DNA of 27,981 nt from CAZOHC01 sp964579845 (lineage in GTDB: Bacteria; Patescibacteriota; Microgenomatia; Levybacterales; UBA12049). The notes beneath the pieces were generated by a model that was not told the origin of the DNA, searched no databases, and worked only from the letters and a program-made list of their open reading frames with translations. This document shows, piece by piece, positions 1-7,138 of this stretch. Location: the NCBI GenBank assembly GCA_964579845.1, contig CAZOHC010000013.1, forward strand, positions 1 to 27,981, read 5' to 3'. Positions within the stretch are counted from its first letter, which is position 1; every line of letters starts with the position of its first letter. A program made the position numbers and the translations under genes.

Positions 1-531
1 TAAACCTTGACTATATGTAGATTCTGGCGCAGAAGAAGTTACGGAGACTAATTTCCTATAGTATTCTAGTAAGGTTGATAAGTCAGCTTCAATATCAGTT
101 TTTGAGGCTTCATTATTAGATTCTGAATAAGTAAATTTAACCTCATTATCTTGAATATTTACTTTGTATGATTTAAACACATACGAATCACCGTATCGAG
201 GTACATTTTTATCAAAATGAGCTGTGATAGTCTCAGAAGCATTCATGACATCAGCTGGCCATGTCTCGCCAAATTCCTTAGTTTCACTAATTCCATAAGC
301 TAATATCAGCGTTTCCTCTTCCTTATAGTAGAGATATACAGGATAAAAACCATTACTTACAGCCATTTCTGGAGCTATAAATGCTATCCATGGGACACGT
401 GCCGGAGCACCCATCCCAAAAGATACTCTTAGTTTTAGGTTTCCCCACTCTTTTGGATATGTCGAGGTTTTAAGATCTCGTTCCTGTGCTTGAAGAATAA
501 ATTGATTTAAATTGTTTAGCCAATTTTCCAT
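1..531 (-). CDS. McrB-like protein, N-terminal MrcB_N/DUF3578 domain (partial, cut by window edge)
   Basis: The frame is open from an ATG at 531 to the edge (177 codons, no stop), so the 3' part lies outside the window. Residues about 23-85 read like the MrcB_N (DUF3578) domain of McrB-type proteins: YPKEWGNLKLRVSFGMG, then PARVPWIAF, SNGFYPVYLYY and LILAYGISET, with RYGDSYVFKSY at 112-122. In such proteins this domain binds modified DNA and is usually followed by a GTP-hydrolysing AAA+ motor that loads an McrC nuclease in type IV restriction. Those downstream parts are not visible here. The gene starts 27 bp after the recombinase stop, in the same orientation and in AT-rich DNA, which suggests a mobile defence island. 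A TGCTATAAT box ends 10 nt before the ATG and there is no Shine-Dalgarno. The domain call rests on recalled family motifs and is fairly sure. The defence role is inferred. Confidence 0.72.
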   Translation of the reverse strand, partial: MENWLNNLNQFILQAQERDLKTSTYPKEWGNLKLRVSFGMGAPARVPWIAFIAPEMAVSNGFYPVYLYYKEEETLILAYGISETKEFGETWPADVMNASETITAHFDKNVPRYGDSYVFKSYKVNIQDNEVKFTYSESNNEASKTDIEADLSTLLEYYRKLVSVTSSAPESTYSQGL

Positions 532-541
532 TGTTGAGTAA

Positions 542-550
542 ATTATAGCA
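542..550 (-). promoter_or_regulatory. Extended -10 promoter of the McrB-like gene
   Basis: The minus strand reads TGCTATAAT, a perfect -10 hexamer with the upstream TG of an extended -10. Its end is 10 nt from the ATG at 531, so transcription would begin about 0-4 nt before the start codon. No good -35 is seen. Confidence 0.5.
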
Positions 551-557
551 CTTTTTA

Positions 558-1577
558 CTAGATTTCTGATTTAACTGAAATATTTATACTCAAACCCCCA
601 TTTTTCTGAATAATCTCATGCATAAAACGATTGTCTGAATCTAACTTCTGGTTATCAATTAACTCTTTTATATTCCTTAATATTTCTAAAGGGGGAACAT
701 TTCTCCTGACTGAAGGATGCCTCATAGCAGCTTTAAATAAAACTTTATCTGCCAGGTGCATATACGTGCTATATGTAGTCCGGATATCTTTATGTCCTAC
801 AAGCGATGCTACTTCCGTAATTGGTACTCCGGCTTCAATAAGATGAGTTATGTAAGAATGCCTAAAGTTATGGGGAAAAACACGCTTAACTATGCCTGCT
901 TTCAGTGCTCTTTTTTTGAGATCACAACTATAATCTTGAGCATTTATCCTTTTTTCATTAGCATTTCGAAATACAAGATCATCAATATTTTTATTCTCGA
1001 TCAACTTAGCTAAGTTACTCTTGAGAGGTTCGGTAAAATACACGCTACGATTTTCATTAGTTTTAGTTTCGATAAATGTAGCTCTACCTGCGCTTAGATC
1101 AAGCCTTTTTATCCTTAAATTCGTAGCTTCAGAAAACCTACAACCCGTATAGGCTAAAAACATGGATAGAGTTCTATTTCTTAAATCCAGAAAAGAGGTG
1201 TCTTTGCCTCTATATAAACCATACTCCAAGGATGTATTTAATAATCTCTCAATTTCGTCGAGGGTAAATACTATAATGTCTGGCTTAGACTTTTTAAACG
1301 ATTTAAATCCATCGAGGAAATTTGAAGGTAGTCCACGGTCATTACAATAATCTCTAACTTGTCTTAATACGAAATAATAGGTATTGAGTGTATTGTTCTT
1401 TAATCCTCTGACTTTAAGCTCCATAAAGAATAACTCGATATTCTCCTTATTTAGCTCTTTTTCAGTAAACCAGTTATTGATTATCTTGATTCTAATACGA
1501 CAATGTCTGACTGATTCTTCTGCAAGTCCTTGTTTGACCGTGATGAAAGATATGAAATCCTTTTCGTTTATTTGCAT
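558..1577 (-). CDS. Tyrosine recombinase / phage-type integrase
   Basis: 339-aa site-specific recombinase of the XerC/XerD/integrase family. An N-terminal SAM-like core-binding domain covers about residues 5-85 and the catalytic domain about 100-290. All catalytic residues are visible: Arg147 (AYTGCRFSEATNLR), Lys172 (ETKTNENR), His236 and Arg239 (PHNFRHSYITH), His262 (VGHKDIRTT) and the nucleophile Tyr272 (YSTYMHL). The C-terminal tail of about 50 residues is longer than in XerC/D, which favours an element integrase over the housekeeping dimer-resolution enzyme. The ATG at 1577 is preceded closely by a GAAAGGGAG Shine-Dalgarno-like run, unlike most chromosomal genes here. The gene lies just past the ftsZ terminator in AT-rich DNA and is followed at 27 bp by an McrB-like gene, consistent with an integrated element. 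Enzyme class is sure; the element is inferred. Confidence 0.93.
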   Translation of the reverse strand: MQINEKDFISFITVKQGLAEESVRHCRIRIKIINNWFTEKELNKENIELFFMELKVRGLKNNTLNTYYFVLRQVRDYCNDRGLPSNFLDGFKSFKKSKPDIIVFTLDEIERLLNTSLEYGLYRGKDTSFLDLRNRTLSMFLAYTGCRFSEATNLRIKRLDLSAGRATFIETKTNENRSVYFTEPLKSNLAKLIENKNIDDLVFRNANEKRINAQDYSCDLKKRALKAGIVKRVFPHNFRHSYITHLIEAGVPITEVASLVGHKDIRTTYSTYMHLADKVLFKAAMRHPSVRRNVPPLEILRNIKELIDNQKLDSDNRFMHEIIQKNGGLSINISVKSEI

Positions 1578-1588
1578 ACTCCCTTTCA

Positions 1589-1696
1589 GGAGTAGCTTGT
1601 GGAAGATTAATTACTATTATGAAGTAAGGACAATATAACAAGAAAAGTCCGTTAAATCAAGCAAATATCTAGTTTACGCTACTCCAATTGTTGGAG
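1589..1696. repeat. Inverted GCTACTCC repeats upstream of the integrase, possible att or integrase-binding site
   Basis: GGAGTAGC at 1589-1596 and its reverse complement GCTACTCC at 1678-1685 flank the integrase leader. The second copy overlaps a 6-bp palindrome, CTCCAA-TTG-TTGGAG, at 1682-1696. A further arm, ACTCC, lies at 1579-1583 beside the first copy. Tyrosine recombinases bind short inverted arms around a 6-8 bp core, and the site sits between integrase and ftsZ where an element end is expected. No second att copy is in the window, so this is only a candidate. Confidence 0.3.
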
Positions 1697-1698
1697 AC

Positions 1699-1726
1699 AT
1701 AAAAAAAGCACCTATTAAGGTGCTTA
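1699..1726 (-). terminator. Rho-independent terminator after ftsZ
   Basis: Read on the minus strand, an 8-bp stem (AAGCACCT pairing with AGGTGCTT) with a 4-nt loop is followed at once by seven T. It lies 26 nt past the ftsZ stop codon and would close the dcw transcript before the recombinase gene. Confidence 0.85.
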
Positions 1727-1751
1727 CTAGACAAAAAGAATTCTAAAATTC

Positions 1752-2924
1752 TTAATTTCTCTGTCTGAGGAATGCCGGAATGTCCCACTCATCTTCTTCT
1801 TTTTCTTCTTTTTTCTGTTCTGCGTTCGAGTTGCTCGGTGTAGCGGACTGTTCAGGCTGTGTATTCTGGGACTCAGATGAACCGAAGAAGTTCTGCGGTG
1901 GACGTTCCTGCTGATAAGACGGCTCTTCTCTCACCGGTCGGTGAGCGACGAGATCCTGAAGTTGCTGACGACTTGAGTCGAATCCGGTTGCAACGACAGT
2001 GATACGCAGCTGATCATGCATCGACTCATCGATTGACGCACCGAAGATAATATTTGCATCCGGATCAACAGCTGAGTGGATCAGCTTGGCTGCTTCATCA
2101 ACTTCTGTCATCGTCAGATCATTGCCTCCAACGATATTAAAGAGAACTCCACGTGCACCCTCGATAGAAAGTTCCAAAAGCGGTGAGGCGATAGCTGAGC
2201 GTGCTGCAGCTTGCGCTCTATTTTCACCGATTCCGGTACCAATACCCATCAATGCTGAACCTGCATTCGACATAATCGCACGGACATCAGCAAAGTCAAC
2301 ATTAATAAGACCGGGCATGGTAATTATCTCTGAGATACCCTGTACACCTTGTGAGAGTACTGAATCAGCGACCTTAAACGCTTCCAGAAGTGATAATTTT
2401 CGATCGATGACATCGATAATCCGTTGATTCGGAATCGTAATCAGCGTATCGACTTTATCTTTCAACTCTTCAATAGCTTCTTCAGCTGTTACCATCCGTC
2501 GGGTTCCTTCAAAAGAGAACGGTTTCGTCACAACAGCGACAGTAAGTGCACCAACTTCTTTCGCAAGCTGTGCAACAACAGGCGTCGCGCCTGAACCGGT
2601 TCCGCCTCCCATACCGGCTGTGAGGAATACCATATCAGATCCGTCTAGCATGTCTTTAATTTTCTCAGCCGACTCTTCAGCTGCCTGCTTTCCGGTGTCC
2701 GGGTCGCCTCCTGAACCTAATCCTTTCGTAAATATCTCACCGATCTGAAGCTTGGTTGTCGCCTGATTGCGAAGAAGTGCCTGCGCGTCTGTATTGATCG
2801 CGACGAAATCAGCACCCTGAATATTGTTTGAGGAGATCATTGAGGTAATGGCATTTCCGCCTCCTCCACCTATCCCGATGACACGGATTTTAGCGAAATT
2901 TGTAGCCTGAGGCCTTATGAGCAT
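1752..2924 (-). CDS. ftsZ: Cell division protein FtsZ
   Basis: Tubulin-like GTPase that polymerises into the cytoplasmic Z ring. From the ATG at 2924 it is 390 aa. The GTP-binding glycine run IGGGGGNA is near residue 18-25, the tubulin signature GGGTGSG at 106-112, and the T7 loop GLINVDFADV with Asp210 and Asp213 near 205-214. A charged Gln/Glu/Ser-rich linker of about 50 residues leads to the conserved C-terminal peptide DIPAFLRQR, which docks FtsA. The frame is open to a TTG at 2963 (403 aa), but the ATG at 2924 places the family N-terminus normally and has AGGA 11 nt upstream, so I prefer it. It is the last gene of the cluster, about 150 bp after ftsA and just before a terminator. Identity is certain. 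Confidence 0.98.
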   Translation of the reverse strand: MLIRPQATNFAKIRVIGIGGGGGNAITSMISSNNIQGADFVAINTDAQALLRNQATTKLQIGEIFTKGLGSGGDPDTGKQAAEESAEKIKDMLDGSDMVFLTAGMGGGTGSGATPVVAQLAKEVGALTVAVVTKPFSFEGTRRMVTAEEAIEELKDKVDTLITIPNQRIIDVIDRKLSLLEAFKVADSVLSQGVQGISEIITMPGLINVDFADVRAIMSNAGSALMGIGTGIGENRAQAAARSAIASPLLELSIEGARGVLFNIVGGNDLTMTEVDEAAKLIHSAVDPDANIIFGASIDESMHDQLRITVVATGFDSSRQQLQDLVAHRPVREEPSYQQERPPQNFFGSSESQNTQPEQSATPSNSNAEQKKEEKEEDEWDIPAFLRQRN

Positions 2925-3041
2925 AGTTGGATAAATCCTAACAGATAGCCTTTTGAATTGCAACCGGAAATATCAACATCAGGTTTGACGACAGACTATC
3001 GTAGGTTTAGGTTGCCAAGTAGAAAAACCATTACTTGTTAT

Positions 3042-3076
3042 ATCTGCTATCTGTTATCTGTAGTCTGTTATCTGTC
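3042..3076. repeat. Tandem heptamer array between ftsA and ftsZ (5 copies)
   Basis: Five adjacent 7-nt units: ATCTGCT, ATCTGTT, ATCTGTA, GTCTGTT, ATCTGTC. They occupy most of the end of the ftsA-ftsZ gap and stop 4 nt before the ftsA stop codon. The unit resembles the GCTATCT pair at 7088-7101. Confidence 0.8.
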
Positions 3077-3080
3077 TTAC

Positions 3081-4376
3081 TTACGGGATAAATGACTTAA
3101 TGATATCGAGGATTTTCTTCATTGTCTTTCCTGATCCTCCCGGAACTTTCGGCATGTTCAGACCGAACGTCGACGACTTTTCAGATGAGCCGGTGGCGGC
3201 ACCGTACCGTGCAAGCCCGATAACAGTTGCATACGACGGACTCTGAATCTCATCAATCAAGCCTTTCATCTCATTCGGCATCCCGACACGAACAGGCATC
3301 GCGAGCATTCTCCTGGCGGAATCTTTCACCCCGACTGTTAGCGACCCTCCGCCCGTTACAACGAGACCTGCAGGTGTCTGTCCGCCAAAACCGCTCTTTT
3401 TTATTTCCAGACCTATCATGGTGAATATCTCATTTAATCTCGGTCGAATGATTCCGTCGACCAATGTTTTTTGTGACACTTTTCGCAGCTCCTCAGGAAG
3501 ATTGAGGTGTGAGAGATCAAGTTCATCAGCTGACTTGGAATCTTTTTTCTTTCCTTCTTCGTGCGACTCAGGTTTTATAATCCGTTTACCTTCATTCTGC
3601 GAGAGGAAGAGCTTAATCTTCTCAGCACTCTCTAGCGAGATACGAAGCCCGATTGCAAGGTCATTGGTAATATGACGCGCGCCGATTGCGAGTACCGAGG
3701 AATACGAGACTGACCCTTCTGTATAAATAGATATATCAGTCGTTCCCGCGCCGATATCAACGAGAATAACCCCCAGTTCTTTTTCCGTTTCAGAAAGAAC
3801 CGACAGCGAGCTTGCATACCCGTTAAAGACAAAGCTATCCACATCAACGCCAACGGTCGAGAAAGCTTTATCCAAGTTGCGAACAGCGATAGCGTTCGCG
3901 GTGATTATGTGGGTTTCGACTTCCAGTCGGACTCCAGTCATGCCGATCGGGTCTTTGATGCCTTCCTGTCCGTCGACAATATAATTCTTCGGAAGTACAT
4001 GGATGATCTCACGTGTTGACGGTAATGAAACAGCTTTCGCAGCGTCAATCACCCGATCCAGATCTCCTGATGTGATCTCTCCTTGGGGGTTTGAGGCGGC
4101 GACTACACCGCGTGAGTTAATGCTCTCGATCTGATTACCGCCGATAGACGCAACAACATGGGAGACAGAATAGCCTGCCATACGCTCAGCTGCTTCGACC
4201 GAGGCATTAATAGCAGCAACTGCCTCTTCAATATCAACAACCTGGCCTTTTCTGATGCCGGCTGACTTCACCTCTGAGACGCCAAGCACATTCACAAACT
4301 CGTCAACTTTTGCGATCACCGTGACAATTTTGTAGGTGCCTACATCAATACCGACAACTATTTTTCCTTCATTCAT
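3081..4376 (-). CDS. ftsA: Cell division protein FtsA
   Basis: Actin-like ATPase that tethers FtsZ filaments to the inner face of the membrane and recruits later division proteins. 431 aa, the usual length. The phosphate-1 motif VVGIDVGTYKIVTVI lies at residues 7-21. The phosphate-2 motif VILVDIGAGTTDISIY is in the middle third, and the adenosine motif AGLVVTGGGSL follows nearer the C-terminus. The last residues, MKKILDIIKSFIP, form the amphipathic membrane-targeting helix typical of FtsA, separated by a Gly/Ser/Pro-rich linker. A Lys/Glu/Ser-rich insertion (about residues 265-295) precedes the C-terminal half. The start is the ATG at 4376. No Shine-Dalgarno is seen, and a weak TATTAG box lies 6 nt upstream. 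It follows ftsQ-like by about 100 bp and precedes ftsZ. Identity is certain. Confidence 0.97.
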   Translation of the reverse strand: MNEGKIVVGIDVGTYKIVTVIAKVDEFVNVLGVSEVKSAGIRKGQVVDIEEAVAAINASVEAAERMAGYSVSHVVASIGGNQIESINSRGVVAASNPQGEITSGDLDRVIDAAKAVSLPSTREIIHVLPKNYIVDGQEGIKDPIGMTGVRLEVETHIITANAIAVRNLDKAFSTVGVDVDSFVFNGYASSLSVLSETEKELGVILVDIGAGTTDISIYTEGSVSYSSVLAIGARHITNDLAIGLRISLESAEKIKLFLSQNEGKRIIKPESHEEGKKKDSKSADELDLSHLNLPEELRKVSQKTLVDGIIRPRLNEIFTMIGLEIKKSGFGGQTPAGLVVTGGGSLTVGVKDSARRMLAMPVRVGMPNEMKGLIDEIQSPSYATVIGLARYGAATGSSEKSSTFGLNMPKVPGGSGKTMKKILDIIKSFIP

Positions 4377-4480
4377 AGTGAGCTAATATTTGCAGAGAAT
4401 AATGCTTCCATATTCAGTCTACCGCTTTTTTTAAAGAAAAAGCAGTCGTACCAGTGTCATACAAATCACACGATATTCTC

Positions 4481-4972
4481 TTAATATGTTACAACAGGTT
4501 TATCAAATCGAAGATCCAGCTTACGAAAGTCTCTTCCTTCCATTGTAAGGCGAGGGAGGATAACTTGTAAAGAGGAGATTTGTTCACCAATATCCTTCTT
4601 TTTCGTTACTATTACCTGCTGTTTGGTCTCAAGGGTAATAATATAATCAGCGTGAGCAGCTTCAATTGACGTATACATAATAGCATGTTTTTTCAGCAAT
4701 GTTTTCAGTTCGGCATCACCTGAAGTGTTGAGAGAAATTCTTTCCCCTAACGCGACCGGAAGCGGACTGACGACAGTTGAACCATTCATGACGAGGAAAA
4801 TAGATATTAGGCCAAGCGTCATGACCATAACGCTGAGTGAGATACCGAGGAAAACCCACAGATTTTTACGGCTTTTTCGTTTCTTACTGGGTTTTCGAAG
4901 AAAGCTTTTCGGCGTAACTGAGTACAACTGAGACGATCTTTTCCGTTGCATCTGGTTTAATAACAGTCGCAT
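4481..4972 (-). CDS. ftsQ: Reduced FtsQ/DivIB-like cell division protein
   Basis: 163 aa from the ATG at 4972. There is a basic cytoplasmic segment (residues about 9-36, many Lys/Arg), one membrane helix (about 38-62) and an extracytoplasmic part of only about 100 residues. The end, SLQVILPRLTMEGRDFRKLDLRF then DKPVV, matches the FtsQ beta-domain ending (iDLRF..P), and the position between murG and ftsA is where ftsQ normally lies. A full FtsQ is about 250 aa with a POTRA domain after the helix, and there is little room for one here. The N-terminus overlaps murG by up to 89 bp in another frame. An internal ATG at 4951 or TTG at 4927 would shorten the overlap. The role is inferred from position and C-terminus. 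Confidence 0.72.
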   Translation of the reverse strand: MRLLLNQMQRKRSSQLYSVTPKSFLRKPSKKRKSRKNLWVFLGISLSVMVMTLGLISIFLVMNGSTVVSPLPVALGERISLNTSGDAELKTLLKKHAIMYTSIEAAHADYIITLETKQQVIVTKKKDIGEQISSLQVILPRLTMEGRDFRKLDLRFDKPVVTY

Positions 4973-6011
4973 ACTCCGGCTTCATCCGGAATGTATCAAC
5001 CTCATCAATCATCCTTTCTATCTCAGTATACATGGTTTGAGCATTTACGTCTGCCTGTTTTTTCACACGGCCGAGTCCAACCTGCTCCAGAAATCGAGCG
5101 TTATCAAGCTGCTCATTCTTCTGACCATGTGGGAGTGGAATTAACAGTGCCGGTTTCTGATAGTACAAAAGTTCCATAATAGTACTGATCCCGGATCGTG
5201 AGACAATCAGTGTCGCCTGTTTCATCGCAGACGCCATCTCCTCAGGCTTCATAAAACGCATCGGAAGGTACCGTTTCTTTACAGTATCAGAAAGCGCTGT
5301 TTTCTTTTTTACCAAACGCTCATAATCCTGAAACTCTCTCGCATCACCCGTCTGATGGATGATCTGATACTGTGCTGTGAGCTTTTCGAGAGATTCTTCG
5401 ATGAGTACATTAAGTGCATGTGACCCCAAACTCCCTCCGGTCACAAAAATAATCGGTAGGTTTTCACTAAAGAATGGCTTGATCTCTCTGTTTTCGAGTA
5501 ATTCTTTACGAAGCGGATTACCTGTTATGACTGTTTTCCCTTTCGGAAAGTATCGTGCTGATGTCGGAAACGTCAGGCAGATCGTAGCGGCAAATTTCCC
5601 TGCTATTTTATTTGCTAGTCCTGCCTTCATTGTCTGCTCATGTATGACAACAGGAATATTCAGGAGAAACCCTGCAACAGTTACCGGAAGCGTAACATAC
5701 CCTCCGAACGAGACGATAACATCCGGTCTTTCTTTTCGAACTAAAGTGAATGCCTGAAGAATTCCGAGCGGAATTTTCAAAAGTGACAGGAACGAGCGAA
5801 TTGACACTGTTCTTTGTAATCTTCCGGCTGTGATTGTCCCGAACGGGATAGCGAGCTCTTTAACAGTTCTATACTCAAGTGACAGGGCTGTATCCCCCTC
5901 AAAGGCATATTTTCTCCCGATAAAGAAAATATCCGCATGCTTCAGCGCTTTCATGACTGCTAATGCAGGCGAGAAATGTCCTCCTCCTGCTGCTGTTATA
6001 AGAATTTTCAT
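4884..6011 (-). CDS. murG: MurG, UDP-GlcNAc:lipid I N-acetylglucosaminyltransferase
   Basis: Transfers GlcNAc from UDP-GlcNAc to lipid I to form lipid II on the inner membrane face. It is 375 aa, a GT-B fold glycosyltransferase of family 28. The N-terminal loop ITAAGGGHFSPAL (residues 5-17) carries the GGxxxH-like acceptor motif. HEQTMKAGLANK and GGSLGSHALN are the expected inter-domain and second-domain loops. The donor site is SRSGISTIMELLYYQKP followed by QKNEQLDNARFL. The ATG at 6011 sits 1 nt after the ftsW stop, so the two genes are likely coupled. The 3' end overlaps the ftsQ-like gene. Identity is certain. Confidence 0.96.
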   Translation of the reverse strand: MKILITAAGGGHFSPALAVMKALKHADIFFIGRKYAFEGDTALSLEYRTVKELAIPFGTITAGRLQRTVSIRSFLSLLKIPLGILQAFTLVRKERPDVIVSFGGYVTLPVTVAGFLLNIPVVIHEQTMKAGLANKIAGKFAATICLTFPTSARYFPKGKTVITGNPLRKELLENREIKPFFSENLPIIFVTGGSLGSHALNVLIEESLEKLTAQYQIIHQTGDAREFQDYERLVKKKTALSDTVKKRYLPMRFMKPEEMASAMKQATLIVSRSGISTIMELLYYQKPALLIPLPHGQKNEQLDNARFLEQVGLGRVKKQADVNAQTMYTEIERMIDEVDTFRMKPEYATVIKPDATEKIVSVVLSYAEKLSSKTQ

Positions 6012-6012
6012 A

Positions 6013-7086
6013 TTATTTTATCTGAACAGATTTTGATATATTGAGCAGAATTCCGATCGCGCACAGATTAATGATTAAGGCTGAGCCACCATACGAGATA
6101 AAAGGAAGCGGCACACCCGTTAAAGGTACAAGCATGGACATTGTACTTAAATTCAGCGCGGTCTGAAAACCCAGGAAGCCGGTGATTCCCCCTGCCAGCA
6201 GTTTCCCAAACGGATCTTTGGTATGTTTGGCGATATGAAATCCGCGCCAGATAATAATGCCATAGAGCGTAATGAGAAAAATTGCCCCGATCAATCCGAA
6301 CTCTTCAGCAATAATCGCAAATATTGAATCAGTCACGTTTTCCGGAAGATACGAATATTTCTGTAAACTATTTCCTGCTCCCACACCGACAACACCACCT
6401 GAACCGAGTGCTATTAATATCTGCTTTACATGGTATGAAACACCGTCAAGGTTCTCTCCCATGTTCAGAAATGAGACTAGCCGTGCCATACGGTACGGTG
6501 CGAGCATAATTAAAGCTCCGCCAGCTGCGATAATCGCCGGTATTAACACAAAAAAATGTCTCATTGACGCTCCGGAGAGAAAGTACAGTAAGACAGCCTC
6601 AAACAAAATAATCGATGCAGTTCCCATATCCGGCTGCAGCATAACCAGAAGCAGCACGATACCGATAAGTAAACAGAATGCGATAAATCTCCCCTGCTCT
6701 TTATTTGAAAACCAAGCAGCCAGGTAGATAGCCAAACTCAGTTTAACGAATTCCGCAGGCTGTAGTGTCGTAAACCCGAGATTAATCCATCGCTTTGCTC
6801 CCAACACTTCAATCCCGATTCCGGGGATGAAAACCAGAAGCAGCAGGGTAATCGCGGCAACCAGTATCGGAATTGCCAATGCATAGAGGCTTTTATAAGG
6901 AAATCGGGAGGCAACAAACATGACCACTAAACCGATAGCAGCCCATACTGACTGTTCTTTGATATAGTAGTATTTATCTTCAAAATCCCGAAACGCGATG
7001 TAAGACGAGGCATTGTAGATCATAAAAAGTCCGAAGAGTGTCAGAATAATGATCGTTATCAATAACGGGAGGTCAAACTTTTTCAT
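6013..7086 (-). CDS. ftsW: FtsW/RodA-family SEDS peptidoglycan polymerase
   Basis: 357-aa integral membrane glycosyltransferase of the SEDS family with about ten hydrophobic segments. It polymerises lipid II into glycan strands together with a class B PBP. Family landmarks are GAKRWINLGFTTLQPAEFVK, LLVMLQPDMGTASII, GGVVGVGAGNSLQKYSYLPE with TDSIFAIIAEEFG, and near the C-terminus LTGVPLPFISYGGSALI. The location between mraY and murG inside a dcw cluster favours FtsW over RodA, and the ftsI gene in the same cluster is its likely partner. Start ATG at 7086. The preceding gap to mraY holds two GCTATCT heptamers. Family is certain; the FtsW name rests on context. Confidence 0.93.
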   Translation of the reverse strand: MKKFDLPLLITIIILTLFGLFMIYNASSYIAFRDFEDKYYYIKEQSVWAAIGLVVMFVASRFPYKSLYALAIPILVAAITLLLLVFIPGIGIEVLGAKRWINLGFTTLQPAEFVKLSLAIYLAAWFSNKEQGRFIAFCLLIGIVLLLVMLQPDMGTASIILFEAVLLYFLSGASMRHFFVLIPAIIAAGGALIMLAPYRMARLVSFLNMGENLDGVSYHVKQILIALGSGGVVGVGAGNSLQKYSYLPENVTDSIFAIIAEEFGLIGAIFLITLYGIIIWRGFHIAKHTKDPFGKLLAGGITGFLGFQTALNLSTMSMLVPLTGVPLPFISYGGSALIINLCAIGILLNISKSVQIK

Positions 7087-7087
7087 G

Positions 7088-7101
7088 GCTATCTGCTATC
7101 T
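7088..7101. repeat. Tandem heptamer pair between mraY and ftsW
   Basis: Two exact adjacent copies of GCTATCT immediately upstream of the ftsW start. The unit is a rotation of the ATCTGCT unit at 3042. Confidence 0.6.
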
Positions 7102-7138
7102 TATTGTACAGGAAAAAAAGAAGAGAACACAGCGAGCG

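Noticed and set aside
2925..2963. TTG start extending FtsZ by 13 residues
   Set aside because: The extension is basic and unlike FtsZ N-termini. The ATG at 2924 fits the family and has an AGGA upstream.
4383..4388. TATTAG box 6 nt before the ftsA ATG
   Set aside because: Only four of six matches and no -35, so it is not listed among the leaderless promoters, though the position fits.
4424..4443. GCTTTTT / AAAAAGC inverted repeat between the ftsQ-like gene and ftsA
   Set aside because: A homopolymer-driven stem with no T tract in the right place; not a credible terminator.
6272..6727. 151-aa plus-strand open frame within ftsW, and similar plus-strand frames across the dcw genes
   Set aside because: They are antisense to strongly conserved genes, have no family motifs and no start signals.
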